Shown here in pieces: positions 36,819-48,168 of a DNA stretch of 64,000 nt. The stretch comes from Megalobrama amblycephala (Eukaryota; Chordata; Actinopteri; Cypriniformes; Xenocyprididae), in the NCBI RefSeq assembly GCF_018812025.1, contig NC_063057.1:16770138-16834137 (forward strand). The letters run 5' to 3'. The notes beneath the pieces were generated by a model that was not told the origin of the DNA, made no database searches, and saw nothing but the letters and a program-made list of their open reading frames with translations. Made by a program: the position numbers and the translations under genes. Positions within the stretch are counted from its first letter, which is position 1; the number at the start of each line of letters is the position of its first letter.

Positions 36819-38420
36819 CTACAGAAAGAGAGAGAGAGATAGAGGAGAAAGTTTCAGTTTCACTCACTGATCAGAGGGAAAAACAGGTTCAGCAGTTCAA
36901 TCCAAAAGCATTGGACATCTTAATGAAAAAGTTTGCCATCAAATGGCACCCACTGGTATACACTACATGGCACCAATTTACCAGCTCTTTGTTGACGGAA
37001 ATAGGGAGTATAAGTGATCTTAAAACACCCCACTTTAGAAAAGGTAAATGTTTTTGTGCCCCTAACTGTACAGTACAGGCTGATCTTTTATGGGTCAGAA
37101 GACAGAGCTGATCTTGTATTCATAACCTCATGCTCTGAAAACTCAAGAAGCCTCTCATATTCATAAAGAGCAGTTCAAAGCTCTGCGTGACACCTCAAAC
37201 AAAAGAGAAGTCAAAGAAGAGTTTCCATTCTCATCTAATCAAACTGAGATATTCCGACCCACTCGAGACCCCCTGCCCATTCCAAACCATCTACTTATGC
37301 TAAAACACCTCAATCATTCCAAAACCACCGCATGATCCAGGGACCCAAGCTCTTTCTGCTGGCTGCAGACTGAATTGTCTCCTCCCTCCCTGCATATCAC
37401 AGACTTAATGAGCTCTTACTCCACAGAATGACATTCTGGGAAAACACAGCCCCCAAAGCTGACTGGGATGTAAAGAAAGTGCCTGTTAGCAACATAAACA
37501 TTTAGAGAACCTACTTCTCAGAGACAATTAACATTAAAGAATAACTTGTTAACAATTAAAAGAGAAATTTTAGGAATTTTCTTGGGTGGAGTTCAATTGA
37601 GATTTTAAAAGAGCAAGACGACATCAACAAAAACACCAGCAGATGCTTGAATAATGAGTCGCCCCACTGAGGATGCAGCCTGTTCAGAGTCTACAAGAGG
37701 ACAATAGAAGCTTCCAGACTCCCTAATGGACAAAGAACTCATTAGAGCAGTCCAAGGTCCTGCAATCTAGGGCAGATTATACTTATAACCAACAGATGGT
37801 TAACTATAAAATGATTTCAACAATGAATATGAGGGTAAATCAGTCCCTGTGAAAATAGTTTGCTGAGAAATGGTGCCTTTCTGCTTTTAATTTTTATTCA
37901 CCAAAGTTATCTTCCTTGAAACTAAGGATGCACTAAAATTATCCCAATATTAGAGACTTTTTCCTTTAATATTTTATTTTATAATGCAATTTGACAATTA
38001 TAATAATTGCTGTTTAATCTAATGTTTGCTTAAAGTTAATCATTAAAATCACCAAAAAGTACTAAAACGAGCAAATATCCATCTTTCATACTGTGCATCA
38101 TACTGTGATGCTGGCCATTTATTGGTTATCAGCCATAACATAAAAATAATTTTCAGCCAGAAAAAAAAAAAACATTATGTGCCAGAATTTTAATGCAAGT
38201 ACATTTCTACTTGAAACATCAAATCACTTGCCCACATCAGCAAGATGACTCATCTTTACCTCTCAAAACCAGACAAGAACATCCTGCACAGCAACTCTGA
38301 CAAATATTTTATTACATTTACTTATTAAAAGACATTAATAAATGAAAAGGTCTTTGGTTTAAACCAGGAAACTCAGCTTTTATAGCAGAAGCCATTAGGA
38401 GACTTTTTTTGGGCTCTCAC
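36819..38420. other. snd1: snd1 intron, 1.6 kb
   Basis: Mostly unique sequence. 37927-38175 (aaggatgcactaaaattatc, ttggttatcagccata) resembles a worn fish hAT fragment. No gene seen. Confidence 0.5.
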
Positions 38421-38544
38421 CATTCTCCGTCAGCAAACTTTGCGATGCAGAAATCCCCTCTGCGCGGGGCAAAGGATCCTTCCACTGGAGGCTGGGCGGC
38501 AATCTCTCCTCGCATGCTCTCCATCAGGTTCTCCAGCTTAGTTC
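38421..38544 (-). CDS. snd1: snd1 exon, Tudor domain part 1
   Basis: Seen: 124 nt between a ctctgcag acceptor and a gtgagagc donor. The split glycine left by the previous exon is completed and the exon ends inside a tryptophan codon. It reads [20 protein letters not shown] and then [21 protein letters not shown], matching SND1 almost residue for residue. Known: the Tudor barrel binds symmetrically dimethylated arginine through an aromatic cage. The F of AKF, encoded here, belongs to that cage, and the remaining aromatics come from the next exon. The intron before it is 15.4 kb and full of transposons. The intron after it is 1.6 kb. Confidence 0.96.
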
Positions 38545-40835
38545 CTGCAGAGATGAGGACGGCAAAAAGGTGAACATCTTTTTGTAAACCATCACACTTA
38601 TCAAACAGGCTTGCGTGACTTGATTTGGCTCCACGTTCAAAGACCAAGAATCATCCTGATCGAGTGATTGAATGATTTATAGCATAATGGGCCGATTTGA
38701 TGAGGAATTGCGAGTGACTGGCCTCTGCCAACACCGTTTTTCCAACAAAGAAGCCCTGATAGCCCTGGAGAGGAAAAGCATAATATTATACTTGTTCAGC
38801 CAGACAGCAGATACTAAATTACATTCATTTGTTGACAACCGACGTCCATTGACTTTTGCTGGGCCTGGGGTCTGTTGCAAATACGGAAATAATATTGGAT
38901 TAAGATCCACAAATCCTCGCCTCTCTAACGCACTAGAACCCGCTTAAGGGAGGACGTGTGACCCAAGCAAGCTCTCAAATCAACCAAAGGCCAGTAAGGT
39001 TTTAATATCAAAATGGCTTGAAAGGCCTTTTTAATGAGAACGCCCACTATAGATATTTACTTTTTTTTTTTCCAGCCAGACTCTTTCAGCTGTTCGTTCA
39101 TTTCTCTCATCAACAGAGCAATCAGTATAATCGCTGAGGTGTGGGGTTTGCTGGGGTATGGAAATGTGACGAAATGGCCCCACAGTCAGGCATGAATAAT
39201 GTTGTAAGTGCGCAAAGCGAAGAGAGAGAGAGAGAAAAAAAGAACGAGAGCTGTAATGTGCGACAAACACCAAACATCCCTGCAGGAAAGCTGTTAAAAT
39301 AAGCCAACTAATGGGCCTGTCTTAAGCTGCTCCATTTTCGCCCCCCTCCTCCGACGTCACTGGGGCTATTATGAAAAAGGTTTGCTAGCATCGGAATATT
39401 TACATGTATTAAATGAAAAGACGAGGATAACGAGGGGAGAGAGAGCGTTTAAAACGTAGCGTAAATCTACATTCAAGCAGCCTTAAGCCTGCATGCAGCT
39501 AATTAGCATGATGCCAACTCAAACAGAGCAGCGCTAGCGTGTGAACGTATGTTTGTGTACGTGTGTGGGGCGCAGGAGGGTATTTGATGGCAGATTTCCA
39601 AAAGGGGTGCGGCTTAAATGCTCTATTTTATTGGCTAACCCACCAGCATCCAGCCTGCTAAACGGTTAATTAGCACATATGGGAAGACACGTGCGCACAC
39701 ACACAAACTTCTCAGCTGATCCTCGCACAGTAGAGATATTAGCAACGTTTTGAGGAGGCAGCAGTTTTTGAGAAGTGAAGGGGGGAGAACGTGGCTGTGT
39801 GACTGTGGCTAGAGTAGCGTGTCAGATGACAACTGAACGTGCAGCCTTGATTTATTAAACTAATTTAAAAAGTTTTGCATTTTCTTCCCAGGCAGCAGGG
39901 CAACGAGAGTGTGTTCCCCGGCTTCGTTCATCCATGCCCCACTTCCAGCCCTGCGAGAGCTCGCTAAATAATAAATAAGGAAGGGGGGTGTCCTCCGTAC
40001 GCGTTATAAAGGTTTAATGGAGGCAGCGCGTTTAACCCAATTAATCCAAGGAGCACTCAATTAGAACGCATGGACCGGGCAGAGAAAAAGTCTCTATTAT
40101 AGACAATGGCTGCTAATTAAAATTAATGCACTGGCTTATAATACATGTCAAAGAATACAAAACTCACTCCAAACACTGCTGAAGGAATCGAAAATGGTTC
40201 CAGATGTCAAATTTCATCCTTCATCAGGTGACAAAACATAACTAATGATGTCACTATTAGAAGGTGGCAAATATGATATTAAAACTACAGAAGGTGGGAA
40301 GGCTTTCAGTAATTAATTAATTCACCTCTCCAAACTATTATCTGGCTTCAAAAGACTCAAAATTCACCTTTGGTGTTCCATGAAAAAAAAAAAAAAAAAC
40401 GATGGTTTTGGAAATACACCAGGGAGAATACATTTATGGGTGATAAATATGGGAATTATTTTTATAATTAATATTTTAATAACTAATCACTTTTATGGAA
40501 TGTTTTAGTTTTTATTATAAGTGATTTATCCATGCACATCTTTTTTTTAAATTTGTAATCTTTAAAGCAAAAAGATGAACTTTACTCCTCGCAATGGCAA
40601 ATCTTCTCTGATGACGTGCGCAAAATCCAACGATCCAACCAATTTGTGAAGGACAAAATCCAAGTCCCGCCCCAAATTTTTTATTCTTCAAGAAGCAGTT
40701 TCACTTGGATATACTTCAGGGAAGGAAAGATGATCACAATTTCCGTTTCATGCTGACTTTAAGTAGTACTGTGAGAGTATAGTAATACTTCAGATATACC
40801 ATGGTACATGTAGCAAGGTATTTACATGATATTAG
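38545..40835. other. snd1: snd1 15.4-kb intron, left part, with a possible enhancer
   Basis: 38640-40150 is free of recognisable transposons, unlike the rest of the intron. 39430-40150 has many TAATTA/ATTAAT motifs (gcagctaattagcatgatg, ggttaattagcacatatggg, aacccaattaatccaagg). That makes it a candidate conserved non-coding enhancer. Inference from composition only. Confidence 0.35.
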
Positions 40836-41073
40836 GGATGTGACAGAGTGGAAATTTTCCCACCAGTTACTCAACGTTTGACAACACCGGTAATACCGGT
40901 ATCACTGGGACAGGACGGGGCGGATCTGGAGTTGGAGTTTTCCCCCTTTTTCCACCTCACTTTTAAATTGCTTACGGTGCATGTCCATGGGCGTAGAGCA
41001 AGCGTTTGCAGTTAATTTCTATGGAAGCTCAACTGAAAATGCTTGACACAGACTATCGCAGCAAGCCTACATG
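40836..41073. repeat. Transposon fragment with TTAGGGATGTGACAGAG end
   Basis: It starts ttagggatgtgacagagtgg and contains caccggtaataccggtatca, typical of one terminus of fish hAT-like elements. No partner end was found. Confidence 0.35.
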
Positions 41074-41081
41074 ATATGGTA

Positions 41082-42156
41082 AAGGGCTGAAACGATTAGT
41101 CGACAAATATTTTTGTTGTTGAATAGTCTTGATCTCATTTGACCTATTTGAAGGGCCTGCAATAATGCGGTTTGACCAGTGAGGCGCTGTAGCACAACAC
41201 TGCAATACAGTCCTCCCGGATCCTATAGAAGACGACACTGCGCTTCAGAGTGCATAGTGCAAACGAAACGGTAGAATGTAGGAGTTTAACATAAAACAAG
41301 CACAACGTTTAGCATAACTACAAAAAATGCTGCCATGCAGGGCCACCAACTCTCATTCAAACTCACTGTTCTTACACCACACATCCATCTTCACACACAG
41401 TTAAAGATACATCGCAGAGCAAAAAGGACAGACAACGTGCTGACAGATGAGACAGATCAGGTTACTTTTGATATAAAACAAAGTCTCAGCTGTTAAATTG
41501 TCAATTTTACTACAGGATTCAAACAATACATGTGGTTTTGGCGCTCTTTAATGTGGCGTGACAGATCGCTGTAGCGCCTCAGGTCAAGTGGCAGGTGAAC
41601 CTATTGTCTCTTCCTCTTTTCTGCTATTACAGCACAAAATAAACATGAATGAACATCAAAAAGTATGTTGAAAGATAAAGTACAACTTACTGAAATGAAT
41701 CCATCTCTAATGCAATCACTTAATCAGAGTTTCAACCACAGATAGACGTCAATAAAACAGCTTGCAAACAAGTATATCACAAAATGTTACATTTACCTCA
41801 GGAAAGACCATAAACTCGGTTAAAAAAAAAAAAAAAAAAAAATCTAGAGAGGAGCATTTTTCAAAAAATTTGCACAATATTACATATTCATATTTTTACT
41901 CATTAAAAGGTTATTGCAATTCCCAGACTTAATAAAAACACAGCACCAATCATTTTAACAGTATTTTTAACAAAGTAATTAAAAATACACTTTCAAAAGC
42001 TGAAGTGATTTCCTTGTTTTATTCATTAGTTAAAGTATAACTCAGTATTTCAAGTAATTGCTAGTGGAATAATCGAACAAAGCATACTGATTAATCAGTG
42101 TAATCGATGATTAGCGATTAACCGTTCCAAAAAAATAATCTTTTATTGCAGCCCTA
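41082..42156. mobile_element. Complete hAT-like element with 8-bp target duplication
   Basis: Seen: AAGGGCTGAAACGATTAGTC at the left and TTTATTGCAGCCCTA at the right, flanked by identical atatggta at 41074-41081 and 42157-42164. Subterminal sequence (taatcgatgattagcgatta) is typical of this family. It is 1075 bp with an A20 run near 41822 and no transposase frame. Confidence 0.92.
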
Positions 42157-42164
42157 ATATGGTA

Positions 42165-42869
42165 TATTCTTCAGAAAACATGTTAATGATGTGGGGGAAA
42201 AACACTAATACCATGATACTTCTATGTTAATCAGCAACCTAACAGAACTCTTAGGGAGACTTCGTCAACTTAATAAGGAAGTACTCTTAGTTTGCGTTTT
42301 TGATCTAGAAGCACGCTAACAAGACCTGCAGTGTTCCATATGGTACGGGTTGAGGTGTTCAGCCCTGCTTACGTTCCCTGTATGCTTCATTACATCCTCC
42401 TTAGCTGATATACTGGAGGATATAATGAAGGATTCAGCTTTAATTACGGTGGGGTCGTGTTCTCTAGTGCCTACTGTAAATCTGCAACACTCCCCTGACT
42501 GCGCGTGTGAGAGTTTTCAGCGCATCGTGCTTTGCGCACAGCTAGCTCACGGTCAGTGTGTAATGTTAATTAGCACAAGCTGAACGTGTCTACGGATTTG
42601 GACTCACCTCCTGCTCTGATGAGGGTCGAGTGAGCCTTATAGAGGACATGAGGTGGGAGCTCACAGATGAGCCTGAAAGAGTCAACTATGAGATGAAACC
42701 TTTTCTTTTCAGATAACACAGTGAGCAGGACTGTCAAGGACTCTTAGCTAATGTAAATGTTTAATCTCCAAAGTCAAAGGTTCTCTGCATGAAAAATGCC
42801 TCTCTCTCTCCCACACATATAGGTTATCTATTTGCATTCTAAAATTACTTCTCGTTTATGACATATTCC
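42165..42869. other. snd1: snd1 intron, unique sequence around the exon-like 65-mer
   Basis: No transposon ends seen. 42310-42680 is unique and moderately GC-rich and contains the candidate cassette exon at 42608-42672. Confidence 0.4.
42608..42672 (-). other. exon-like 65-mer in the 15.4-kb snd1 intron (possible cassette exon)
   Basis: Seen: on the minus strand a ctctttcag acceptor, 65 nt, and a strong GAG/gtgagtc donor. One frame is open as LICELPPHVLYKAHSTLIRA and G. I do not recognise this peptide and it is not part of known SND1. If spliced between the flanking snd1 exons, the phase-1 frame reads through 22 codons (GSSVSSHLMSS...) and then shifts the next exon into a TGA within seven codons. 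It would therefore act as a frame-shifting, decay-inducing exon. It could equally be a chance splice-site pair. Confidence 0.3.
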
Positions 42870-42994
42870 CCAATTTACATTTTACATTCACTCCAAAGCG
42901 ACATACATTGCATTCAAGGACATTTCATCAGTTCATGAATTCCCTGGGAATCAAACCCATGACCTTGACTTTGGTAGCGCCATGTTCTACTGGA
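42870..42994 (-). mobile_element. tRNA-derived SINE fragment
   Basis: On the minus strand gggtttgattccc (42958-42946) fits a pol III B box (GGTTCGANNCC with one change). It is preceded by tggcgctaccaaagtcaagg and followed by tgtcgctttggagtgaatgt and aatgtaaa tail units, as in a common fish SINE. Too degraded to be a tRNA gene. Confidence 0.55.
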
Positions 42995-42999
42995 CTAAT

Positions 43000-44306
43000 A
43001 CTAATATTAATTTAATATTGTATTTTATATTATTTGAGTATTAATAAAGTTTAATAACATATTTATACATACAAATATTACAGAATTTTAATTTTCCTTC
43101 ACATTTTCATTTTATTTGGATCACTAATAGTTTGGCAGATGAAAGATTCACAGGTTACGCTGCGAATATTTACAACAATGTATTAAAAATGCGAGAATCC
43201 TTGTTCATTTTAAAGGTCTCCATCTCAGTTACTCTATATGCGGATGATTCACTCCTCACGTATAACACACCGTCTTGACATTACAAGCTATGAGGGATGA
43301 GCACCGCTTGTACACTCATGGCATAGCTGCAAAAAGCCCTATAAATATCCCACACCTGCGTTTATTTGCATTAGAAAGACGAGTCTACCGTAATCGCATC
43401 CAGTGGGTCAAACACTTCCACGCCTACCTCACGTTACCCACAATGCAACCAAGTGGGATCAACCTCTCACTCTGAGCTTTTTACACCATTTGAAAACAAC
43501 AGCTGGAGAAAGAGAGAGAGAAATCCACAGAGAGAAAGGTCGATGCCACAGAGACAGGAGAGCATTTCAACAAATATCATGTTCATTGCTTTTCTGCATC
43601 CAATAATTAATTGCGTTTGCTAAGGCAAGCTTCACTATTATTTATGGTTCGTACTTGGGGTTAGAGATTTGAAATACAGTAACTAACTCATCCCACGTTG
43701 TTTATGCTACATCCTTATGGCTTGATAAGAGGTGTGCTGTTATTTTTTTCCTGAGTGATCAGACTCCCAATTTTTGCCTGGCAGACATAATAGATAGAAA
43801 AAAAAATCCCATCGACTTACATTGATATCTATAGATATCGATATGACATATATATAGATTAGAATATCAGAGATGTATGGGTGGACTTTCTTTGACTTAA
43901 GCAACCACCTTGCAATGCCCTAAGCAGCACCCAAGCAACCACAATGTACTAAAAAGCACTCAGAACACCTTAGCGACTCATAGAAATGCCCTTACAATTC
44001 CTTAAATTGTATTTATATGTGCTGCTACGGCAGCAGCTGAGAGCAACTCATTTGAAAATGCACAGAGAAGAATGATTAGACTTAATAACAACGTTATTGA
44101 GATATTATTCCATCAAACGATTCCCAGAGGGAACGAAACTAAAGAAATGTGACAATAATACTGATGTCTCCAAATCACCACATTAAACAGAAATTCAGCC
44201 ACAATTCCTATGCATAAATACAGCATGTAGTGTGATTCGCACAAAATCTGCAAACAACCCCAACTCAAGAAAAAAAGTGACATTATATTTTTGATAAAAA
44301 ATATTT

Positions 44307-44345
<39 letters not shown>

Positions 44346-45877
44346 AGGCACATTATCACAATAAGAATTACGTGGGAGTTGTATTTAATTTTTATGAAAA
44401 TGTTTAATTAAAAAAAAACGTAATGTTCCTAAAAATGGCTTCATTTTCTTTCTTTTCAGGTGAATTATGACCTGTGCATGACATGACATGGGAGAAAGTC
44501 AATTAAGCAAAATAAAAATGATTAAATATTAAATTATTTAAATATCATTAAATATTATTAATAAAACATGAGGCATGTTCAGCATTTCTAAATTATTTAA
44601 TAACCAAATATGACACATTGAGAGAATGTGTATGACAGGAAAAACAAATAGTCTGTTATAATCAGCTTAATTTTTAAATTTGACCACAAGTATAAGGAAT
44701 GCCACCCACGGAGAGAAAAGAAAAAACAAGCACACACTTGCCAAAGAGCCAATGATCACCCCTCTCTCAAAGCCATTTGCAGTAACGTCTTTATCTCTTT
44801 CAAACAGTGATGTTCATTCTCTCTTTTCCTTCCTCTCCAGGTAAAAGCGGCAGCCCACGCCGAGCTTAAGGACAAAGCCACATTTCACACTGACACCAGG
44901 GCGGCACGTGGTGACGTGGGCTGGCCCACCTGTCCGCTCGTCTCATTAAACATTCATTGGCGGGTAGACGGGGTCCGTTCTGCAAGGATAAGGGTAGTAT
45001 TAAAGAATTTCACCTCCCCTCCCGGGGTTCGTGATTGACTCTGAGCGGGAGACAGGGCGGGAATGAGGTGAAAAGCAGATGGAGCGACCTCAATGAGAAA
45101 AGATTCACCCGCTGCACATCTACAGGCTCCTCCAGCTGCTTATAGCATTACATTAGGGAAAACAAACAGAGGCAGAGATATTAAAAGCCTCTGTTCAGCG
45201 TTGGGACTAGAAAAAACATGACAAACACATGTACATACACACAGGCGCACGTAAAGAGGGATATAGACAACAATCCCAGGGTTGTGCACAATGTACCCCA
45301 TTCTGGTGTACAGACGGCACAGCGGTTTCACAGCAATCAGTGCCCAGTGCTAAATTATAGTTCTGTGATTTCAAAGCCATTGTGAAGAAAGGGCAGGGGC
45401 AGCACCTGCGTCGTTTTCCCTCCCATCGCACAGGCTGTGGGTGAGACTCTGACTCTGCGTTTTGATTGCAAGTTTACAAATATACCCATAAAGCTCTGCA
45501 GTGGCTCCAGGCACCTTTTTGGTTTCTGCCTCTTTAAAAGTGGTCAAAGTAAAGAGGCCATTTTGTTACCCGCTTCATAATCATATAAAGCTTCAATAAT
45601 CCACAATAATGCTTCATAAAGCCAAAAGAGTTTGAGGAAACCTGGCTTTGAATACAGTATTACAGTATTATAAAATTGTATTACAGTAAATTAAAAACAG
45701 TAAATTAAAAAAAAATAATAATGTTAATGCACTTCATTTTCAAACTTGTTTTAAAAATGTTTTATAATAAACTGATTATTTTTTCTTTAGATTTTTTGGT
45801 GTGCGTCAACAACACTAAAGTCAATTATACAAAACCAAAAAACCAAAAAAAAAAAAAAACAATTAGTAAATATTAAA

Positions 45878-45921
<44 letters not shown>

Positions 45922-46821
45922 CAACAACAATAATGTCATTTATTATTCTATAAAATAAAATACATTTCCTAATGGACATTATTACTAATTAACATATTGG
46001 GAAAGCAAAAAATCTTGAACCAAAGTCAGGAACATTACAGACACAATTACCTAAAGCCTCGTATAAATCTACAGAACAGGGTTTATCCCTGACAAACAGG
46101 AGATGTTCAGACTACACTCGAGTGCTAATCAAGAGTGCTTCACACTGCGGCTCACACCTCCACGCCTACAGACTCCCCTCCAGCGCTGAAATCAATACAA
46201 AGTACCAGCGTTCACCCCCCTTAATTAAATCAATATCAAAGCATCGTTTCCAGTCACTCCACTTGTGAAGCGCAACCAACGAAAAAGAAGAATTGCTTTG
46301 CAGAGGACCAACAGTAAGGTAATAAATAGAACCAGAAAGTGGTGGATGTTTCTTGGAACAGTGAGTACAAATTAAGGAGAGACAGGAAAAAGAACCCCCC
46401 CCGCTAGGCATGTGGGCTGGATTTCATTAGGTGTAAAACAGCTGTTGCATGTAGGGGTGAGTGGTGGTGGATGAGTATAAACTGGCACCTGGTAAGGGAA
46501 CCACTCCAGTCATTAAGCTCTGTGCCAGAGACGGCCTCCCTACCCTCACTGGCCAAACTAATACAACCACTGCCCAAGACACTCATGAACCAGAATTATC
46601 AAACAGATGTACAGTATTACAGTCTCTCTGCTGGTTACAGGCAAGGATTTAACCAAAGGAAGACTGGTGAGATGCACCAAAGGTCATTTACAAAAAAAAG
46701 GCCAACGTTTAAAGGGGGTGGGGGGCAATAAGGATATCTACAAATCTTAATTTTCATTTTTAAAAATGATTTTATAAAGGTTATTGTGGTGTATTTACAG
46801 TTAGTTATTTACTTACTATTT
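43000..46821. other. snd1: snd1 intron, mostly unique with low-complexity tracts
   Basis: No gene recognised. 43900-43996 holds short degenerate repeats (agcaaccacc-like units). An A-run spans about 44313-44342 and (AAT)n lies at 45880-45918. 44830-45130 is GC-rich unique sequence that could be conserved. Frames of 60-86 codons here are unsupported. Confidence 0.4.
45880..45918. repeat. (AAT)n microsatellite
   Basis: About 39 bp of AAT repeats followed by a short ACA repeat. Confidence 0.9.
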
Positions 46822-46825
46822 TTAA

Positions 46826-48164
46826 AGGGTTAGTTCACACAAAAATGAAAATTCAGATATTTATTGTACACCCTCATGTCGTTCCACACCCGTAAGACAT
46901 TTTTGATAAATTCCGATGGCTCAGTGAGGCCTGCATTGAAAGCAAGTTAATTTACACTTTCAGATGCCCAGAAAGGTAATAAAGTTATATTTAAAACAGT
47001 TCATGTGACTACAGTGGTTCAACCTTAAAGGAACACTCCACTTTTTTTGAAAATAGCCTAATTTTCCAACTCCCCTAGAGTTAAACAGTTGAGTTTTACC
47101 GTTTTCAAGTCCATTCAGCCGATTTCCGGGTCTGGCGGTACCACTTTTAGCATAGCTTAGCATAGTTCATTGAATCTGATGAGACCGTTAGCATCTCGCT
47201 CAAAAATGAACAAAGAGTTTTGATATTTTTCCTATTTAAAACTTGACTCTCCTGTAGTTACATCGTGTACTAAGACCGACGGAAAATGAAAAGTTGCGAT
47301 TTTCTAGGCCAATATGGCTAGGAACTATACTCTCGTTCCGGCGTAATAATCAAGGAACGTTGCTGCCGTACCATGGGTGCAGCAGGCGCAATGATATAAC
47401 GCAGCGTCTCTCACAAATGTCTCCATGGTTGCAAAGGCACGCTCCCTGTGGAAACAGGGGGTCACAGGCGGTGCGTAATATCATTGCGCCTGCTGCACCC
47501 ATGGTATGGCAGCAAAGTTGAAAAAAAGTGGAGTGTTCCTTTAATGTTATGAAGCGACAAGAATACTTTTTGTCCACCAAAAAAAAAAACTTTATTCAAC
47601 AATATCTAGTGACGGAGGATTTCAAAACACTGCTTCATGAAGCTTCAAAGCTTTACGAATCTTTTGTTTCGAATCAGTGGTTCGGAGCACCAAAGTCACT
47701 TGATTTCAGTAAACGAGGCTTCGTTATGTCGTAAGTGTTTTGAAATTTCAATGGTTCACGTGACTTTGGCAGTTTGATATGCGCTCCGAACCACTAATCC
47801 AAAACAAAAGATTCGTAAGACCCGAAGCTTCATGAAGCAGTGTTTCGAAATCGCCCATCACTAAATATAGTTGAATAAAGTCAGTATTTCGTTTTTTAGG
47901 TGCACAAAAAGTATTCTCGTCGCTTCATAACATTAAGGTTGAACCACTGTAGTCAAATGAACCGTTTTAAATATGCCTTTAGTAGCTTTCTGGGTGTTTG
48001 AAAGTGTAAATTAACTTGCTTTAAATGGAGGCCTCACTGAGCCATGGGATTTTATGAAAAATATCTTAATTTGTGTTCCGAAGATGAACAAAGGTCTTAT
48101 GGGTGAGGAACGACATGAGGGTGAATAATAAATGACAATTTTAATTTTTGGGTCAACTAACCCT
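46826..48164. mobile_element. TTAA element with AGGGTTAGTTCAC ends, interrupted
   Basis: TTAA at 46822-46825 and 48165-48168. Ends AGGGTTAGTTCACACAAAAA and TTTTTGGGTCAACTAACCCT. A second TTAA element (47029-47540) sits inside. It shares interior (cttcgttatgtcgtaagtgt, gcgctccgaacc) with 62312-62819 and flanks with 24497-25226. Confidence 0.88.
47029..47540. mobile_element. Nested TTAA element with AGGAACACTCCACTTTTTT ends
   Basis: TTAA at 47025-47028 and 47541-47544. Ends AGGAACACTCCACTTTTTTT and AAAAAAAGTGGAGTGTTCCT. A palindromic pair (catgggtgcagcaggcgcaa and its mirror) lies inside. The related element at 24497 has the unoccupied site, confirming the insertion. Confidence 0.9.
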
Positions 48165-48168
48165 TTAA

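Noticed and set aside
36599..37111. 170-codon plus-strand frame
   Set aside because: It lies antisense to the snd1 Tudor exon 36749-36818 and has no family features.
42946..42958. B-box-like motif suggesting a tRNA gene
   Set aside because: There is no cloverleaf or A box of tRNA quality. Flanks match a SINE.
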